NCBI GenBank assembly: GCA_004352715.1
Contig: SCFE01000015.1
Location: 430,270 to 494,269, forward strand
Length of the DNA stretch: 64,000 nt
From: Hofstenia miamia
Lineage: Eukaryota; Xenacoelomorpha; Acoela
Direction of reading: 5' to 3'
The translations under genes and the position numbers were made by a program. The notes beneath the pieces are model-generated. The model did not search any database. It was not told the origin of the DNA and saw only the letters and a program-made list of their open reading frames with translations. Below, piece by piece: positions 1 through 26,771 of this stretch (the first letter of the stretch is position 1; each line of letters starts with the position of its first letter).

Positions 1-1500
1 GAGCCTGGTCTGTTTCAGCCTCTGAAAGGGCAATCAGAAGTGTTTTTAAAAATTTTCGAGATCGCATTTAGAGGATGTCTATTATTCTCAGATTGTCCAA
101 AATAATTGTGTGAAAATTTAAGGGACTTTGTGCAAAGAATATAGTAGGATTACGTATTACTAACTCATGGAATTGTCATTCCTTGTTTTACAAGGCATAA
201 ATAATATTCCCGCGGTACCTTGTTTGAAAATGAAAAAGCATGATATAATAACCAGAATTTTTTAATAAAATGCAAAATTGTGAATTTTGTGATGCTGAAT
301 TTTGGTCCCCTACGCAACATATTTTAGATTCTACACAACACAGCATATTTTGTTGTGCACTCAAAGACATGCATAATTACAAGTTGTCTTTCCGTTAATA
401 TTTTTGGCAATTAGGTGAGCGATCTAATTAACCATAATATAAAAAACGGAAAATTATTTATTAAAACAAATATGCACTGTAACAAATAAACTATCATCAT
501 TTGTAAATGTAGTTAGTTCTTTAGAAACCTAAAATGTATAATGAAACAAACTATTTGCATATGTTAAAATTGAAAATCATCTTTGAATATAAAATAACAA
601 CAAAGTACCATGTTGTTTAACAATTTTATTCCGCTGGTTTAGTCTTTGCGCATAGGTTTGCTGCAAATGATTTGCTCTTCTTGATTTTTAACAAATGATT
701 TAATCATTTTATTGTGATTAATAAGTTTTGCATTCGAAAATTTCTGACTACATCACATTTACAGTACATTGTTACGACATTGGTTCTTTTTTTATTAATT
801 GCTTACACCTAAAATTGCCTGCAAACACGGCCATAGATCAGTAAAAATGTTCATTCTTCATAGGGAGAGCCATGATTTTTCCCAAAAATTGTTTTTGCTA
901 TTGTTATTATTTAGAAACTGAATGGATACCGGAAATAATAAGTATAAGAATAGCAGATACAAACACATTGTTTTACAAAATTTGAGGAATATATTTGGAG
1001 AACAATCTTATAGGGATATTTGCAAAAGTACATAGATGAAGGCATTTACATAGCTCTTTGGGTCTCATTTTTCTTAGTAGCGCATTGGGTAATGCATAAC
1101 AATATAATTTTTTGTTCTTCTACCTTTTTGTTTTTCTCATGCATTTAGAAATCTTACAGTTATTAAGCCTTCAATTTTACTCTTAAATCAATGAGTGCAA
1201 TGGAAGGAATCCACCAAAGCAACACCATCTTCCAATTTAAAATTGTTTAGTAAATGAACTCTTAGAAAAACAAAAATGATTTTTTCAAAACTTCAAATGC
1301 TGTTGTGAAATTATAAGGGGCATTATGTCTCCGAAATATATATTTTGGAAAAACTAAAAAACAAAAAATATGTATTGCAATGTGGACTGCATAACCTTAA
1401 TCGAAAATTACAGAAATATATATAATATATATAAATTTTTAGATTATTGATGATTAATTGGTCGAAATATACGCAATTAGACATTTCTACTTACTGTGAT
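1..1500. other. AT-rich sequence downstream of CAPSL
   Basis: No recognisable coding segment, transposon terminus or RNA gene. It includes a short TA-rich stretch near 1417-1437. The 3' UTR of CAPSL should begin just below 1501, but I see no clear polyadenylation signal. Confidence 0.5.
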
Positions 1501-16105
<14,605 letters not shown>

Positions 16106-17499
16106 CTAAATATACAAATAAAAAAATTTGTTGTAAATTAATCAACTCACTGCTACCTATTGTTTTGTAGGTACTAGTTTCCTTTTTCATGGTAATTTAT
16201 TTCGTGTGATTTTTAAGAAAAATTAAAAACTCCATTAGTTTAGTTTCTCTCCAAAAGATGTAAAACAGGCTGGTCACATAGTACTTTTTAAAGGATAAAT
16301 CCCTCTTAGGTCACTTGGTGGTTCATTCAATTTCAAAATTATATTTTTGTGGGCCATCACTTACGTCTGCCAGATCGAATTTATATCCTGTATTATCCTT
16401 TATTATTCTCTTTATATAAAATCTATGTTGGAATTCAATTTAATATTCAGATTAATGTGTGTATCTGAAGTAATAACTATTTCTTTTCTATACTAGTCTG
16501 TACAATATAAGGCATCTAAGGTTTCGCTGAAATATACTATTTTTTTAATAAAAATGACCTGCCTAAAAATTTGATGTATTGGTTTTTAGTATGAGTAAAT
16601 GTGAGGGCCTTGTATCTGTATTTTAGAGGGCTTTTCTAACCCCTGGGGAGAAACAAAAAATAAAGTGCCGTTACATTGAAAATTTTTTGATCGCAAAAAT
16701 GGTGTTTACTCACTGCAGCGGAATGAAGCTTGAAAAAAATATTGTGTCTACGTTCTTTAGAGAAATAGAATTAACAATTCCTAGAGTCATTGGTGTCGCC
16801 AAATACTTAAATGCATGAGTTTGGCTTCAACTGATACTAGATTAACCCCACTTTGACCGGAATTTTTTACTTTTAAAACTGAGGGGTACTCCAATAGCAA
16901 TTAATAAAATATAGTTTTTATGAAATAATATGAATATATCTTAAAAAATTATCATAAAATTAATACGACTTTTATTTTTATATATTTTTTGGAAAAGAAA
17001 AGAAATGAAGGCCTAATTTTCTTCCAAATTAGAGATCTAACATTATTTATTTAACCCCCACCGAGATAAAGTTAAAGGTGAAATTGAGAATTTTATCAGA
17101 TGGGACAACAGAGCAAATTATTCAATTGCTTAACTATAAATATTATGTAAAAAATGGCGAAATTTAGCAACATATTATCGCTATTGTGATATATTAAAAT
17201 CATCATGTTGCGTATGCTATGAACACAAATAAATTCAATTCGCAGCAGCCATAAGTTTACACTCAACATCCAACCCAAGTAATTTGCATGGACTTGGCCT
17301 TAAAAGTTGGTTTGGTAATTATGAAAAATGATATACATGTATTTTGGTGCTCCAGAGGATTCAACGTCAAAGAAAAAGAAATGTCTTAGCTACGTTTGCA
17401 GAGGATAATTTGTTCTTCCAGTAAAGAAAAATTAATATGATAGTGGGCAGGAACATAGATGTAGTGTAGTTATAGTTAGTTTTCCAGAAACGGCATGAT
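16106..17499. other. Sequence upstream of CAPSL, no gene seen
   Basis: AT-rich. It contains two TTAACCCC-type strings (near 16843 and 17056) in the same orientation, not a terminal inverted repeat pair. The CAPSL promoter or an outron must lie here, but I cannot place it. Confidence 0.4.
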
Positions 17500-17730
17500 T
17501 CTACTTGTCTTCAAATCAATGAAAACACCTTTACTTGATCAACAAGCCTGCCGAGTATCTCAATATTTATGCTGTTCTACCCATTCAATGCTGATTTTGG
17601 TAGTACTTTCCGAACTCTCCTCTTGTATGCTTTCCTTAATCTTGTCTTCATTTCCTCATGATGTGTTCTGTCTCTCTCTATCACTCCTAAGTACTTGTAA
17701 TCTCTCTTGACTTCTTCAAACTTATCCCTA
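17500..17730 (-). mobile_element. R4-type LINE fragment
   Basis: Reverse complement reads FEEVKRDYKYLGVIERDR then HHEEMKTRLRKAYKRRVRKV, colinear with EEVKEGYKYLGVIEKDR..HEEMKMRLRKEYKRRIRKV of the larger R4 copy. A deletion then joins to the LRYSAG region. Nothing else of the element is present. Confidence 0.8.
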
Positions 17731-19045
17731 CTGCTCCTCCCCAAACTAATTCGTAATATACTTTAATACTGAGAATGTATTGCTGCAGAGATACTGACTA
17801 GTTTCCGTTTAAACTTTGCAATGAAGGCTTGTTTTGAAATTTTCTTGCAATTGGCTTATTTTTAACACATCTCACGTTCTTGATTAGTAATAATAACTAT
17901 GTCATGTAAAATCAATAATTAATTATTTAGGACGTCATAAACTTAAAAAAGTGTTAAATAGAATGAATAATTAATGTTTTACCTTTGGCTGTGGAAACAC
18001 TAGTACGGATTACGATAGCAGGTGAGCGAACCTTGGAATTGCACCTGGCTATTTGCTGTAACATTAATAATATTGTATACAATGAGACCAGCTTGCTATT
18101 CATTACACTTTAAATCAATTATTTAAGCGAAATTATAACATCAGTGTTTTTTCATATGCATTAAACGAATGCAGTAGCATGAAATTAGGACTTATTTATG
18201 TGTGCTAGCTAGTATGTGCTAAATTGTGTTCATGTTAATTTAGTAAAAGGGAAAGGATATTAGTAGGCATTAGTGAAGTGTTTCTCACTAGGGCTGTGCG
18301 GGTATGGTAATTCTTATAACCGTGCCTAATCGTACACAGAGAAGTATTACAAATACTCATAAACAATAACTAATATGCATTAACACTTGAAACTATAACA
18401 CAATTTACAAAAATTATACAAACCTAGAACCAATTGTATTTGCTACGTATCACCAGCAACTTTATGAAGTTATCACCTAACAGCCAACTTCGTTGGCTCG
18501 CATGGCAGTTTAAATATAGAATAGACATAAAATGCTTTCCAATGGTGGATTCAAAACATTTTAAAAAGTGTGTTTACATTTCATAAGCATATTTTGCCAA
18601 TGCTGCTAAAAGGCGCCACTTTATAAAACTTCACAAAAACCCATTTTTGAAAACAATCTTTTTTAAACTCCACAGAAACTTTTTATGGAGCATTGTGCAT
18701 AATTTTAAATCACCAGAAGAACAATAAAAACTAACAGAGAGGAAGTTATTAAATTCAAAACTTACCACAAATTTTAAGATTCAAATGAAAACCCCTCATT
18801 AGTTTGAACTCTGATCTGATAATTTTTATTTGTAATTCCTGAATATTACAGAGAAAATAAATTTCAAAAATGAATAAATGATACATTTACAGTGATGCTT
18901 CTTTCCTAAATTCTGAAGAAAACTGCAGAATTTCTTCACTCCACACTAGATTTCTGACAGCATAAGCCTTCTGCCAATCCTCAAAGATGATTGTATAGTT
19001 ACCGCTTTAAAATACTCAAAAAATATTTTGCAACATTTTTTATTA
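17731..19045. other. Unassigned AT-rich DNA
   Basis: No gene recognised. A string TAGGGCTGTGCGGGTATGGTA near 18291 looks like one end of a hAT-type element, but no matching inverted end was found. Confidence 0.4.
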
Positions 19046-19530
19046 TATGTCGTTTCGTAATTAGTTTTGTTTTTTTTAAAAATCACATTATCAACATAAA
19101 ATCACACAACACGGTTATTAACAAATATAAACAATACAATTAGACAACATAATTACCATTGTTTCTAATAATCTCCTCAAAATGTCTCATCATACCGTTT
19201 GTTTGTTTGCCTCAGTAAGCAGATGAGGAACCCATCTAGTGACCATCCAATCTAAATCTTCCTTAAGAATTCGATATATCATGCCTTTAGACAAATCTAA
19301 CATTTCAGCTAACTCTCGCAAAGAAAGGTTGTTGTCATTTTCAATTGCCTCTTCAACCCACCGTATACTATTTCTCCTTAATTCATATATATTGATTTTT
19401 TTCATAAATTACAAATTGCCTTATTCTCCGGACTTTAACATGTGTGACATTTACATTATCTGCTATTGTCTGATTTTATGTTGTTAATTGGATTTTAATA
19501 AAAAAACGAAACTAATTGCGAAACGACCTA
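19046..19530 (-). mobile_element. Mariner-type internal-deletion derivative, about 481 bp
   Basis: Bounded by TA at 19046-19047 and 19529-19530, with ~30-bp inverted ends (TGTCGTTTCGTAATTAGTTTTG against GGTCGTTTCGCAATTAGTTTCG). The minus strand encodes only the N-terminal helix-turn-helix part of a mariner transposase: LSLRELAEMLDLSKGMIYRIL then WMVTRWVPHLLTEANKQ, corresponding to the family's RWVPHLLT block. The DDD catalytic region is absent, so the copy cannot transpose on its own. Confidence 0.8.
19190..19405 (-). pseudogene. Mariner transposase N-terminal fragment
   Basis: 71 codons containing the paired-like DNA-binding region; it ends at a stop soon after the RWVPHLLT block. The catalytic domain is deleted. 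Confidence 0.75.
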
Positions 19531-20740
19531 TATTATTGAAATTAATAACCAAGTATGAATCAGGCTGAAATTAAGAAATATTTTGATATGATTATATATC
19601 AAGTGATTTCCATATCCATATTATTAATATTTGTGACTCTCAAATTAACTGAAACTTGAAAACATAATTATTAATGAGCTTAGGAATAGTGATTGCAACC
19701 TTTTAATACTAAGCACATATATTTAGTGATGAAAAAATTACATAATTATATCATTATAAGTATGCAACATTACACAAACTATGAATTCAAAAAAATTCAA
19801 ATTAGCTATACTGATGGAGATTCTGCATCAATACATCATAAATCAAGTTTTAAATTGTAGCTATATCTTGCACGGAAAAGTATGATTAATAAAATGCTAA
19901 CAAATTCAATGGGAAGAATTTCATCATCCCCACCAGATCTTTTTTATACTCCACATTAATTAGTACCATTAATTTGTATTAAAGAAATAAATGTGAAACT
20001 AAAATCGAATTTTCTCATAGGCTCTAAAATTGCATTTGAATTGTTAAGGGAGTAGACAAAATCTTTTACACACACCATAATGATTGTTGAAGCTTGAAAA
20101 CGCATTGAGACGTTCACGGTGAAAACAATATAACAAAGATAAAGCGTTCAAACCGTGTTTAAACATTTGAACAAAATTTTGAATAAAGTTTCCATAAGAA
20201 GTAGTTAATTTTATAACCTTGTATTTCTGTAGTTTATCAATGTTTTGTTCTCTAATTTTGGGTGCGGTGGATAACAGCGTGTACCCACGCATATGTTTAT
20301 ATTCCCACACCCCCATTTGTCACCACTTTTCCATAACGGCAATTATAAGTTTTTGAATTGGCATTGATGAGATGGATGGGAACATTAACAACAATAAATA
20401 GGTATATACAGACAGTTTATATTTTTATGAAATTCATTTACTTTGAAGTGATGTTTTCCATTTTCATAAATTTATTTGTATTTTGGATCTAGATATTCAG
20501 ACAGGCTACATGTATTAAATCCACATTTACATTTTGAGATTTTGGATAACTGAAAGCCGGAAACCGGTGTAAGTGTAATTCGTGAATTTTTTTAAAGTTT
20601 TTTTTAGAAATTTATTTAATTGATTCCTATAGATTGTACACAAAACTCTCATAATTCAGATTAACACGTACCATTGAGGTTCCCATGGATCGAGGTAGTG
20701 TACATATAATTCTTATGGTTTTTCATAGGAGTTTTTAACC
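19531..20740. other. Unassigned AT-rich DNA between two Tc1/mariner elements
   Basis: A 90-codon open frame on the minus strand (20316-20044) has no recognised domain and no splice context; left unassigned. Confidence 0.4.
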
Positions 20741-21982
20741 TACAGTATGCGACAAAAAGTTGGAATATTTGATGATAACATGTAGTCATGCAGTGACTCG
20801 TGCTATATTTTGCATACTGATCAAAATATTGATTTTCTACGTACGTTTTAGAATTCATCAATATGTAGTCGCATTATGAGAAGAGATTGCAGATCATTAC
20901 TCTTCATTTGAACGCGACGAAAACTCAAGTGGAAATCGCTCAAAATTTGAATGTATCACAATCAATGGTCTCCAAGGTAAGAACATAAAGTTTACTTAAC
21001 TATTAATCTTTTTATTTTAGACAATTAAGCAGTATAAAAAAGAGGTGATCACAAAACTAACTTTAATAACTGCGGACGGTCAACGGTACTTAACGATCGA
21101 GATCTGAGACACATGCGCCAATTAGCAGTCGCTAATCCAAGAGCTACTGCAGCTGACATACAACACGGCATGGGGTCTAGTCGCTAGTGGTCATTGTTCG
21201 TTGCGCACTATTCAACAAATGCTCAACACAGCTGGCTGTACAGCCATATGACCTCCTAAACGTCCTGTTTTGACGAAAGAGCACATGGTTCGAAGATATG
21301 CTTCTGCTAAAGAATATAAAGATTGGCAGCAGGTGCTTTTCAGTGACGAAGTTAGAATTGAAGTTTGTGACAACTGTCCAAAGTTTGTCAGATTGTGCGA
21401 TGGCCATCCACTTACTAGTGACCACTATGAGAAGAAATTGAAGCACCCTGTCAGTGCTTCTCCTACTATGGTACGGGGAGAGCATATGTGGGTCAAGGCA
21501 ACATGGACAGCGCAATGTACACTGATGCCATCATCAATCAGCGTGTTGTCCAGCAGCTAAAAGACTTGTATCCGAGTTGTGACGGCATCTTTCAGCAGGA
21601 CAACGCGCAGTGTCATGTCCTTGACATCACATTAATGCCTTGGTCAGCAAGTTCGCCTGATGTCAATCCCATCGAAAATTTGTGGGCAATCGTAAAATGA
21701 CGCATAAAATCACTTAGGGCATTTAGCAAGAAAGACATCGTGTGCAATATCATGAAATTATGGGACCATGATGAGGAGATTTTGGCCCTCTGTCGAAAAT
21801 TAGTGGAATCAATGCCGGAGTGAGTCAATGCTGTTCTTGCAGCAAAAGGAGGCCAAACCAAATATTGAAAAATCGTATATACAATGTTACTTCATTATAT
21901 TCTACATTGTTACTGTTTATTTGTTCTTTATACAAATTCCTTGTTTTTTACACAATATTCCAACTTTTTGTCGCATACTGTA
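20741..21982 (+). mobile_element. Tc1-like transposon, 1238 bp with perfect 27-bp terminal inverted repeats
   Basis: Element 20743-21980 is flanked by TA (20741-20742, 21981-21982). Both ends read CAGTATGCGACAAAAAGTTG and stay identical for 27 bp. The interior encodes a decayed Tc1 transposase. Identical ends beside a frameshifted gene suggest it may have been mobilised in trans recently, or that it is a young but defective copy. Confidence 0.9.
20890..21822 (+). pseudogene. Tc1-like DDE transposase, frameshifted
   Basis: Order of pieces: helix-turn-helix around LNATKTQVEIAQNLNVSQSM; a possible 44-bp intron (20977-21020, GTAAGA...TTTTAG); TIKQYKK; CGRSTVLNDRDLRHMRQLAV; ASAKEYKDWQQVLFSDEVRI (first Asp of DDE); DGIFQQDNAQCHV (second Asp); SPDVNPIENLWAIVK (Glu). 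At least two frameshifts and in-frame stops separate them, and the stretch between QCHV and the PWSASSPD block is shorter than usual. Not functional. Confidence 0.8.
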
Positions 21983-24900
21983 TTCAATGAATATTTCGAT
22001 GAAATTGATAATAATTCATTGCAATTTTTAAAGTCTTAATAACACACTAAAATGTTTGCTGAATCAATACATATTAATATTCGTAGATGTTATATTTGCG
22101 TCGTTGAATTGAAGAGGTTTTCGAAAGGTTTGTAATGTTCTTAAAAAACCCACATTAGACGCATCACAATTGGAGGATATTCATAAATGAAAGTTCTTAA
22201 TGAATTTGAGATAAGAAGATAAGAACTTTTGTTTGCGCCAATGATTGCTTGATCAAATTTCACAAACTTTTCCCCAATAACATTAAAAACTGGACCAAAG
22301 ACGATAATCTTGAGAAATCTTTGCCTAAAACAAACGCATAAACTTGAAGATAATTACGGTACAACTGATGAGAAAGATCAAAATTAGCACGTATGGATGG
22401 GATACACAATTGGCCCAAACAGGATCTTTGGTGCACAGCACACATCAATTTAAATGGTTGGTTTTTTTACTATTAAAATTAAGTGTAGCCTTTCTATCTT
22501 TAAGGTAAGATACAATCTATGTTAGACAATATTTTCCGCAAAAGTTGGTGGTTCATTAACATATGACGGGACTGCAGCTAAAGGTCAATATGCGTGTAAA
22601 TATTATCAGAAATATATCGCAAAATTGATTGAAAGCAAATAAAATCATTGTTTGTTTTTTGGCATTTTTAAATCGAATAACGCATGTCTTAAGCAATACT
22701 AAAATCTTTAATTGACAGAATAATTTATTCATACTGAGTGAAAATCATCTATTAAAAAAGTTTCTTAAAATTGAAAATCTAGTTTCTATTCACATTTTAT
22801 TTATAAATATAATCATGTTGAAATAACTAAGTAAATTTAATGTATGAAAAATTCAAAACATTAATCGCATAATTACGTTCTGATTGTTAGCATATAAATA
22901 GCGAAGAAGTGTAATTAATAGCAGGGACAGGAAATGATGATTGTCTCGATCAGTTTATACTGTGAATGCTTTGACTGAATTTTCCTTGTTACGATTTAAA
23001 GCAATGACAGCTGATCCTCCCTCAATAAATTTATAAATTTGTGATTGTTTTATAATGTTAAAATGTGATAAATTCATTTACATCAAAATATGCATAGTAG
23101 GTTTGTTTGTACAAACTAAATAAATACTAAATATGGTCAACTATTTGCTATATTAATACAACGAAACATTATCAATCAGAAAAGTCAGATTTTGTAGATA
23201 TGCATGCTAATCTGCTGACAATAGCTGAATGAAGGGTACAACCATTTCAGCTAAGCGTGGATCCCTTTTAATGAATTTTCAACAGTTTTATTGATATATT
23301 TGCTCAAGCTCATAACAATAAAAATGGTTGCTTCAGAGTTGGTAAAAAATATTTAATAAAAAAAAATTTGTTAAAAAAAACCATTAATAGTATGGTGAAA
23401 ATCGGAATTGGAATATATTGGAGAATATTTTCGGTTCTATCTATTGATCAGCGGGTCAGTGCTTACCCGCGGATATCCGTTTTTTGCATACGAGTACTGG
23501 TTCAAACATTACAAACGCTTCGGATAAATGTGGTAATTTTAACAAAAAAATGTTTAAGCTAATGTTGTTTTCTTCAATTATGAATCTTCTCATGGGACGA
23601 GATTTCTATGTCTATTGTCTATTTAATTTCACGAATAATTTTTTTTGTCCTTCGTTTCCTATCCCATTGTACCATAAGCAATTTAGTCGCCCTATGGCTG
23701 GTCCTTTAATCTGCTATGATAAGTCTTTTTTACTAAAAAAATCAATACATTTAATATATCGGAACTATTATATACTTTTTAGGGTTGTTTAGTGTAAATT
23801 GTATTTAAATCATACGAGTGCCATTTTATTCACTTAGATTTTGCTATAGTTTTTATTATTTCTATTTATTCATGAAGGTTACCGATTTTTGTAAACCACT
23901 GTTTCAATTTTTACTATGATTTTTCCAGTAAACTTTAGTAAATACACAAGCACTATTTTCTCATTTTCTAATCTTTTGCCAAGCAAAGAATGAATTTCTG
24001 GTGGCGGCTGACCTTATTGTTTTTCTTTAGATGAGTGAACCGCCCAAAGTATAATACTAAGTTTTAATTACGGATATTAAAAATTGCAAAACCCTATTCC
24101 CAATAGAAATTTTCCAAAATCTATATGACTTCAACAAAAAATTTCTAAATGCTTATAACTGACGACAACCTACTGCTCGACGACTTCTGACTTTGCACAC
24201 GGCACGGCCAAAATAGACTTTGTATTTGCTTGCACTTCAGGCATAAAAGTAGGTTTTAGCACAAATCTTTATCATTGAATGAGCGGGCCAACCCCATACA
24301 TGTGTCCATATAAAGAGCTTTCAATATTTCTTAACAAGCTTCAAAAAAAATTGTTCAAAAATGCGGAACAATCGATTTGTTACACAAAAGTAACACTGGC
24401 GGAAAGAAGGTTAAGTGGTGAAGAAAATCTTTACATTGGAAAGACTTCTTTAGACAATTTGATCAAGCGGGATTGAGGAAAGAATTTTATAACAGATTTA
24501 TTTTTGATGAATTTCTTATAATGACATATTCTTCTATAGTGGTAGGTGGGCTGAGGATTAAGGAAACGCAGCATAAAAAACTACTGTGAGATGGGTGGAA
24601 TTATTTGGCCAGATTATAAAACCTTCAACGCATTTGACATTTCTCCTATTGAATTGACATGCTTTATATCAAACAGCATTAATAATTATCACAGGCATCG
24701 CTATATGATTGTAAATAAACTGAAAAAATGGAATAAATGAGCCAAAGTAATAAGATTCCCATCTCTCAAATGGGAAAGTTATCTTCTTCAAGAATTTTAT
24801 CATCCCATTTCCTGAGAAGGCATTCCCATTTTTCACGGAGAAGTCTCATGTCTTATGATAAGCCTGTTAATTACATTGTCTAACAAATTCTATCTTTCAG

Positions 24901-25480
24901 AAAAATTAAATGAAGACCATATCATGTCTCTTACAGGTTTGACTAAGTGAAGTTTACTTTTTGTCTGTCACCATCCAGTTTCTAGTAAGTGGGACATGGT
25001 TACATGCACATATACATGTGCTAATTTTAGTGAGTTATCTTTGCTCACGATGTTATTAACAAATTATGTGCAACAGTATACATCGAATTAGGTGCAAATT
25101 TGTAAGGAATCTAATCCTAAAAAAGAAAGAGGAGACAATATTCTATCGTGTGATGTTTTTAGATTTTAAATATCTTCGTTAGTTAAAATTTGTCAATTAA
25201 TGTTTCTGAGTACCAAGGATGGCTTGAGATTACGGTAGCAGATATTTCAATTGTTTTTGCTGTTGGTGATATTTGTTTTATGGAATCAGCTTCAAACTAT
25301 TGCTATTATTAGTATTATTAGGAAGTTGAAAAAGGTTAACCTCAAGGTGAAAATTGAAACTCATGTGCGTATTCAAAATTCCTTGAAAATGTACTAGAAA
25401 TGTTTTTATTTTTAAAATGCTAAACACACTTCAAGTAATATACACTTGACAATGTATAAAATTTTCAAAATGAATTTTAA
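21983..25480. other. Intergenic, no gene recognised
   Basis: About 3.5 kb AT-rich. Short open frames at 22448-22260 (-), 23368-23792 (+) and 24279-24476 (+) have no recognised domain. The stretch near 23450-23490 (GCGGGTCAG...ACCCGCGGATATCCG) has the look of a transposon end but no partner. Confidence 0.45.
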
Positions 25481-25483
25481 GTA

Positions 25484-25494
25484 TATATAAAAAG
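25484..25494 (+). promoter_or_regulatory. Possible TATA box of the acid phosphatase gene
   Basis: TATATAAAAAG, 121 nt before the ATG. In DNA this AT-rich such strings are common, so this rests mainly on position. Confidence 0.3.
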
Positions 25495-25614
25495 TATGCA
25501 ACGAATTTCTCTCGATTTCTATTTAAGCCTAAATTAACGTATTCAAACTTAAAAAATAATTAAGTAAACTTTGATTTCTTATCTAAAAGATAAATAGAAC
25601 TATTAGCAAAAAGC

Positions 25615-26697
25615 ATGACCGGTTGTTTGTATTTATTGCTAGTACTTAGCTATTTCAACTCATTGCAATGTGGTTATCAACTAAGGTTTGTACAAATTGT
25701 ATGGCGACATGGAGACAGAACACCAATGCACTCATATCCCACAAACCAGGTGAATTGGCCGCAAGGTCTTGCACAGTTAACAAAATTAGGCATGAAACAG
25801 CAGTATGAATTGGGAAGCTACATGCGGAGAAGGTATGCTAAATTCCTCTCTTCACACTATTACAAAGATGAAATATTTATATATTCCGGGCAACCTGACC
25901 GGCTTATTCAATCAGCACTAGCAAATATGGCAGGGTTGTATCCACCAAGCACCTGGCAAATATTTGAAAAAGGGTTATCCTGGCAACCGATACCTGTCCA
26001 CATTACAGAAGAGTCTCAAATCATTATCGACGAAGTAATCCATAGTTGTCCTATGTGGAGCAAATTAAACGAAATTGTTCAATCCCAACCTGATTACAAA
26101 GCGGCCATGAAAGATGCAAAGCCAATGATGAGATACTTGTCAAAATACACTGGAGAGCAGGTCGATTTCATTGGAACTCTACCGGGGATAGCTAATATAT
26201 TCTATTGCGAAAAAATCCATAACATAACATTCCCAAAATGGTTCGAATCAGTGAATTACGAAAAGTTGCAATACTACTATAAATTTCATGTGCTTAAGGA
26301 ATTCGCCTTATATGAGCAAAGTTATTTGATTGCAGGCCCACTCCTCTATTCAATTCGTGAAAACTTTGTAAACTTCACTGAAAAATCGGGAATTGCAAAG
26401 AAACTAATCATATACTCTGGACATGACACAAACATTTATCCTATCCTAAATGTCTTAAAAGTTTTCAATGATCAGTTGGTGCCAACTGCAGGCGCATTAT
26501 TTTTTGAAATTTACTCATCTCCTGACAACGATTACGTCAGGCTTTCATATAGGAATGACACCAATGTGGAACCTTTTGCACTGAAGCTACCAGATTGCAA
26601 TTATAAAGAATACTGTCCCATTCAAACCTTTTTAGATATACTGAAGAACTTGTCATATTCATACAAAAATATTTCTACAAAATGCAAAACTGATTAA
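25615..26697 (+). CDS. Secreted histidine acid phosphatase, intronless
   Basis: 360 aa, branch-2 histidine phosphatase (prostatic/lysosomal acid phosphatase-like), which hydrolyses phosphomonoesters via a phosphohistidine. Residues 1-19 form a signal peptide (MTGCLYLLLVLSYFNSLQC). The catalytic RHGDRTP is at 31-37 (nucleophile His32), and SGHDTN at 269-274 supplies the proton donor His-Asp. The third Arg of the active site is in GQPDR (92-96), but the usual ST-x-x-DR context is altered to SGQPDR. N-glycosylation sequons are near 203, 253, 314, 345 and 352. There is no C-terminal membrane anchor, unlike vertebrate lysosomal ACP2, so a secreted or lumenal enzyme is likely. The whole gene is one open exon with AATAAA 69 nt after the stop. 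A retrocopy is possible, though no poly(A) tract or target duplication is seen. Confidence 0.9.
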   Translation: MTGCLYLLLVLSYFNSLQCGYQLRFVQIVWRHGDRTPMHSYPTNQVNWPQGLAQLTKLGMKQQYELGSYMRRRYAKFLSSHYYKDEIFIYSGQPDRLIQSALANMAGLYPPSTWQIFEKGLSWQPIPVHITEESQIIIDEVIHSCPMWSKLNEIVQSQPDYKAAMKDAKPMMRYLSKYTGEQVDFIGTLPGIANIFYCEKIHNITFPKWFESVNYEKLQYYYKFHVLKEFALYEQSYLIAGPLLYSIRENFVNFTEKSGIAKKLIIYSGHDTNIYPILNVLKVFNDQLVPTAGALFFEIYSSPDNDYVRLSYRNDTNVEPFALKLPDCNYKEYCPIQTFLDILKNLSYSYKNISTKCKTD

Positions 26698-26765
26698 TGT
26701 ATGTTGCAAGATTTAATATTTATCCAACAATACACATATTCACATGACTTTAAAAAATCAACATT

Positions 26766-26771
26766 AATAAA
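26766..26771 (+). terminator. Polyadenylation signal of the acid phosphatase gene
   Basis: AATAAA, 69 nt past the stop codon, the first canonical signal downstream. Confidence 0.55.

Noticed and set aside
16842-17080. Two TTAACCCC strings as a possible TTAA element
   Set aside because: They are in direct, not inverted, orientation and no shared end sequence follows.
18288-18310. hAT-like end TAGGGCTGTGCGGG
   Set aside because: No inverted partner or 8-bp duplication found within a plausible distance.
20044-20316. 90-codon minus-strand frame
   Set aside because: No domain, no splice context, no transposon terminus; likely chance.
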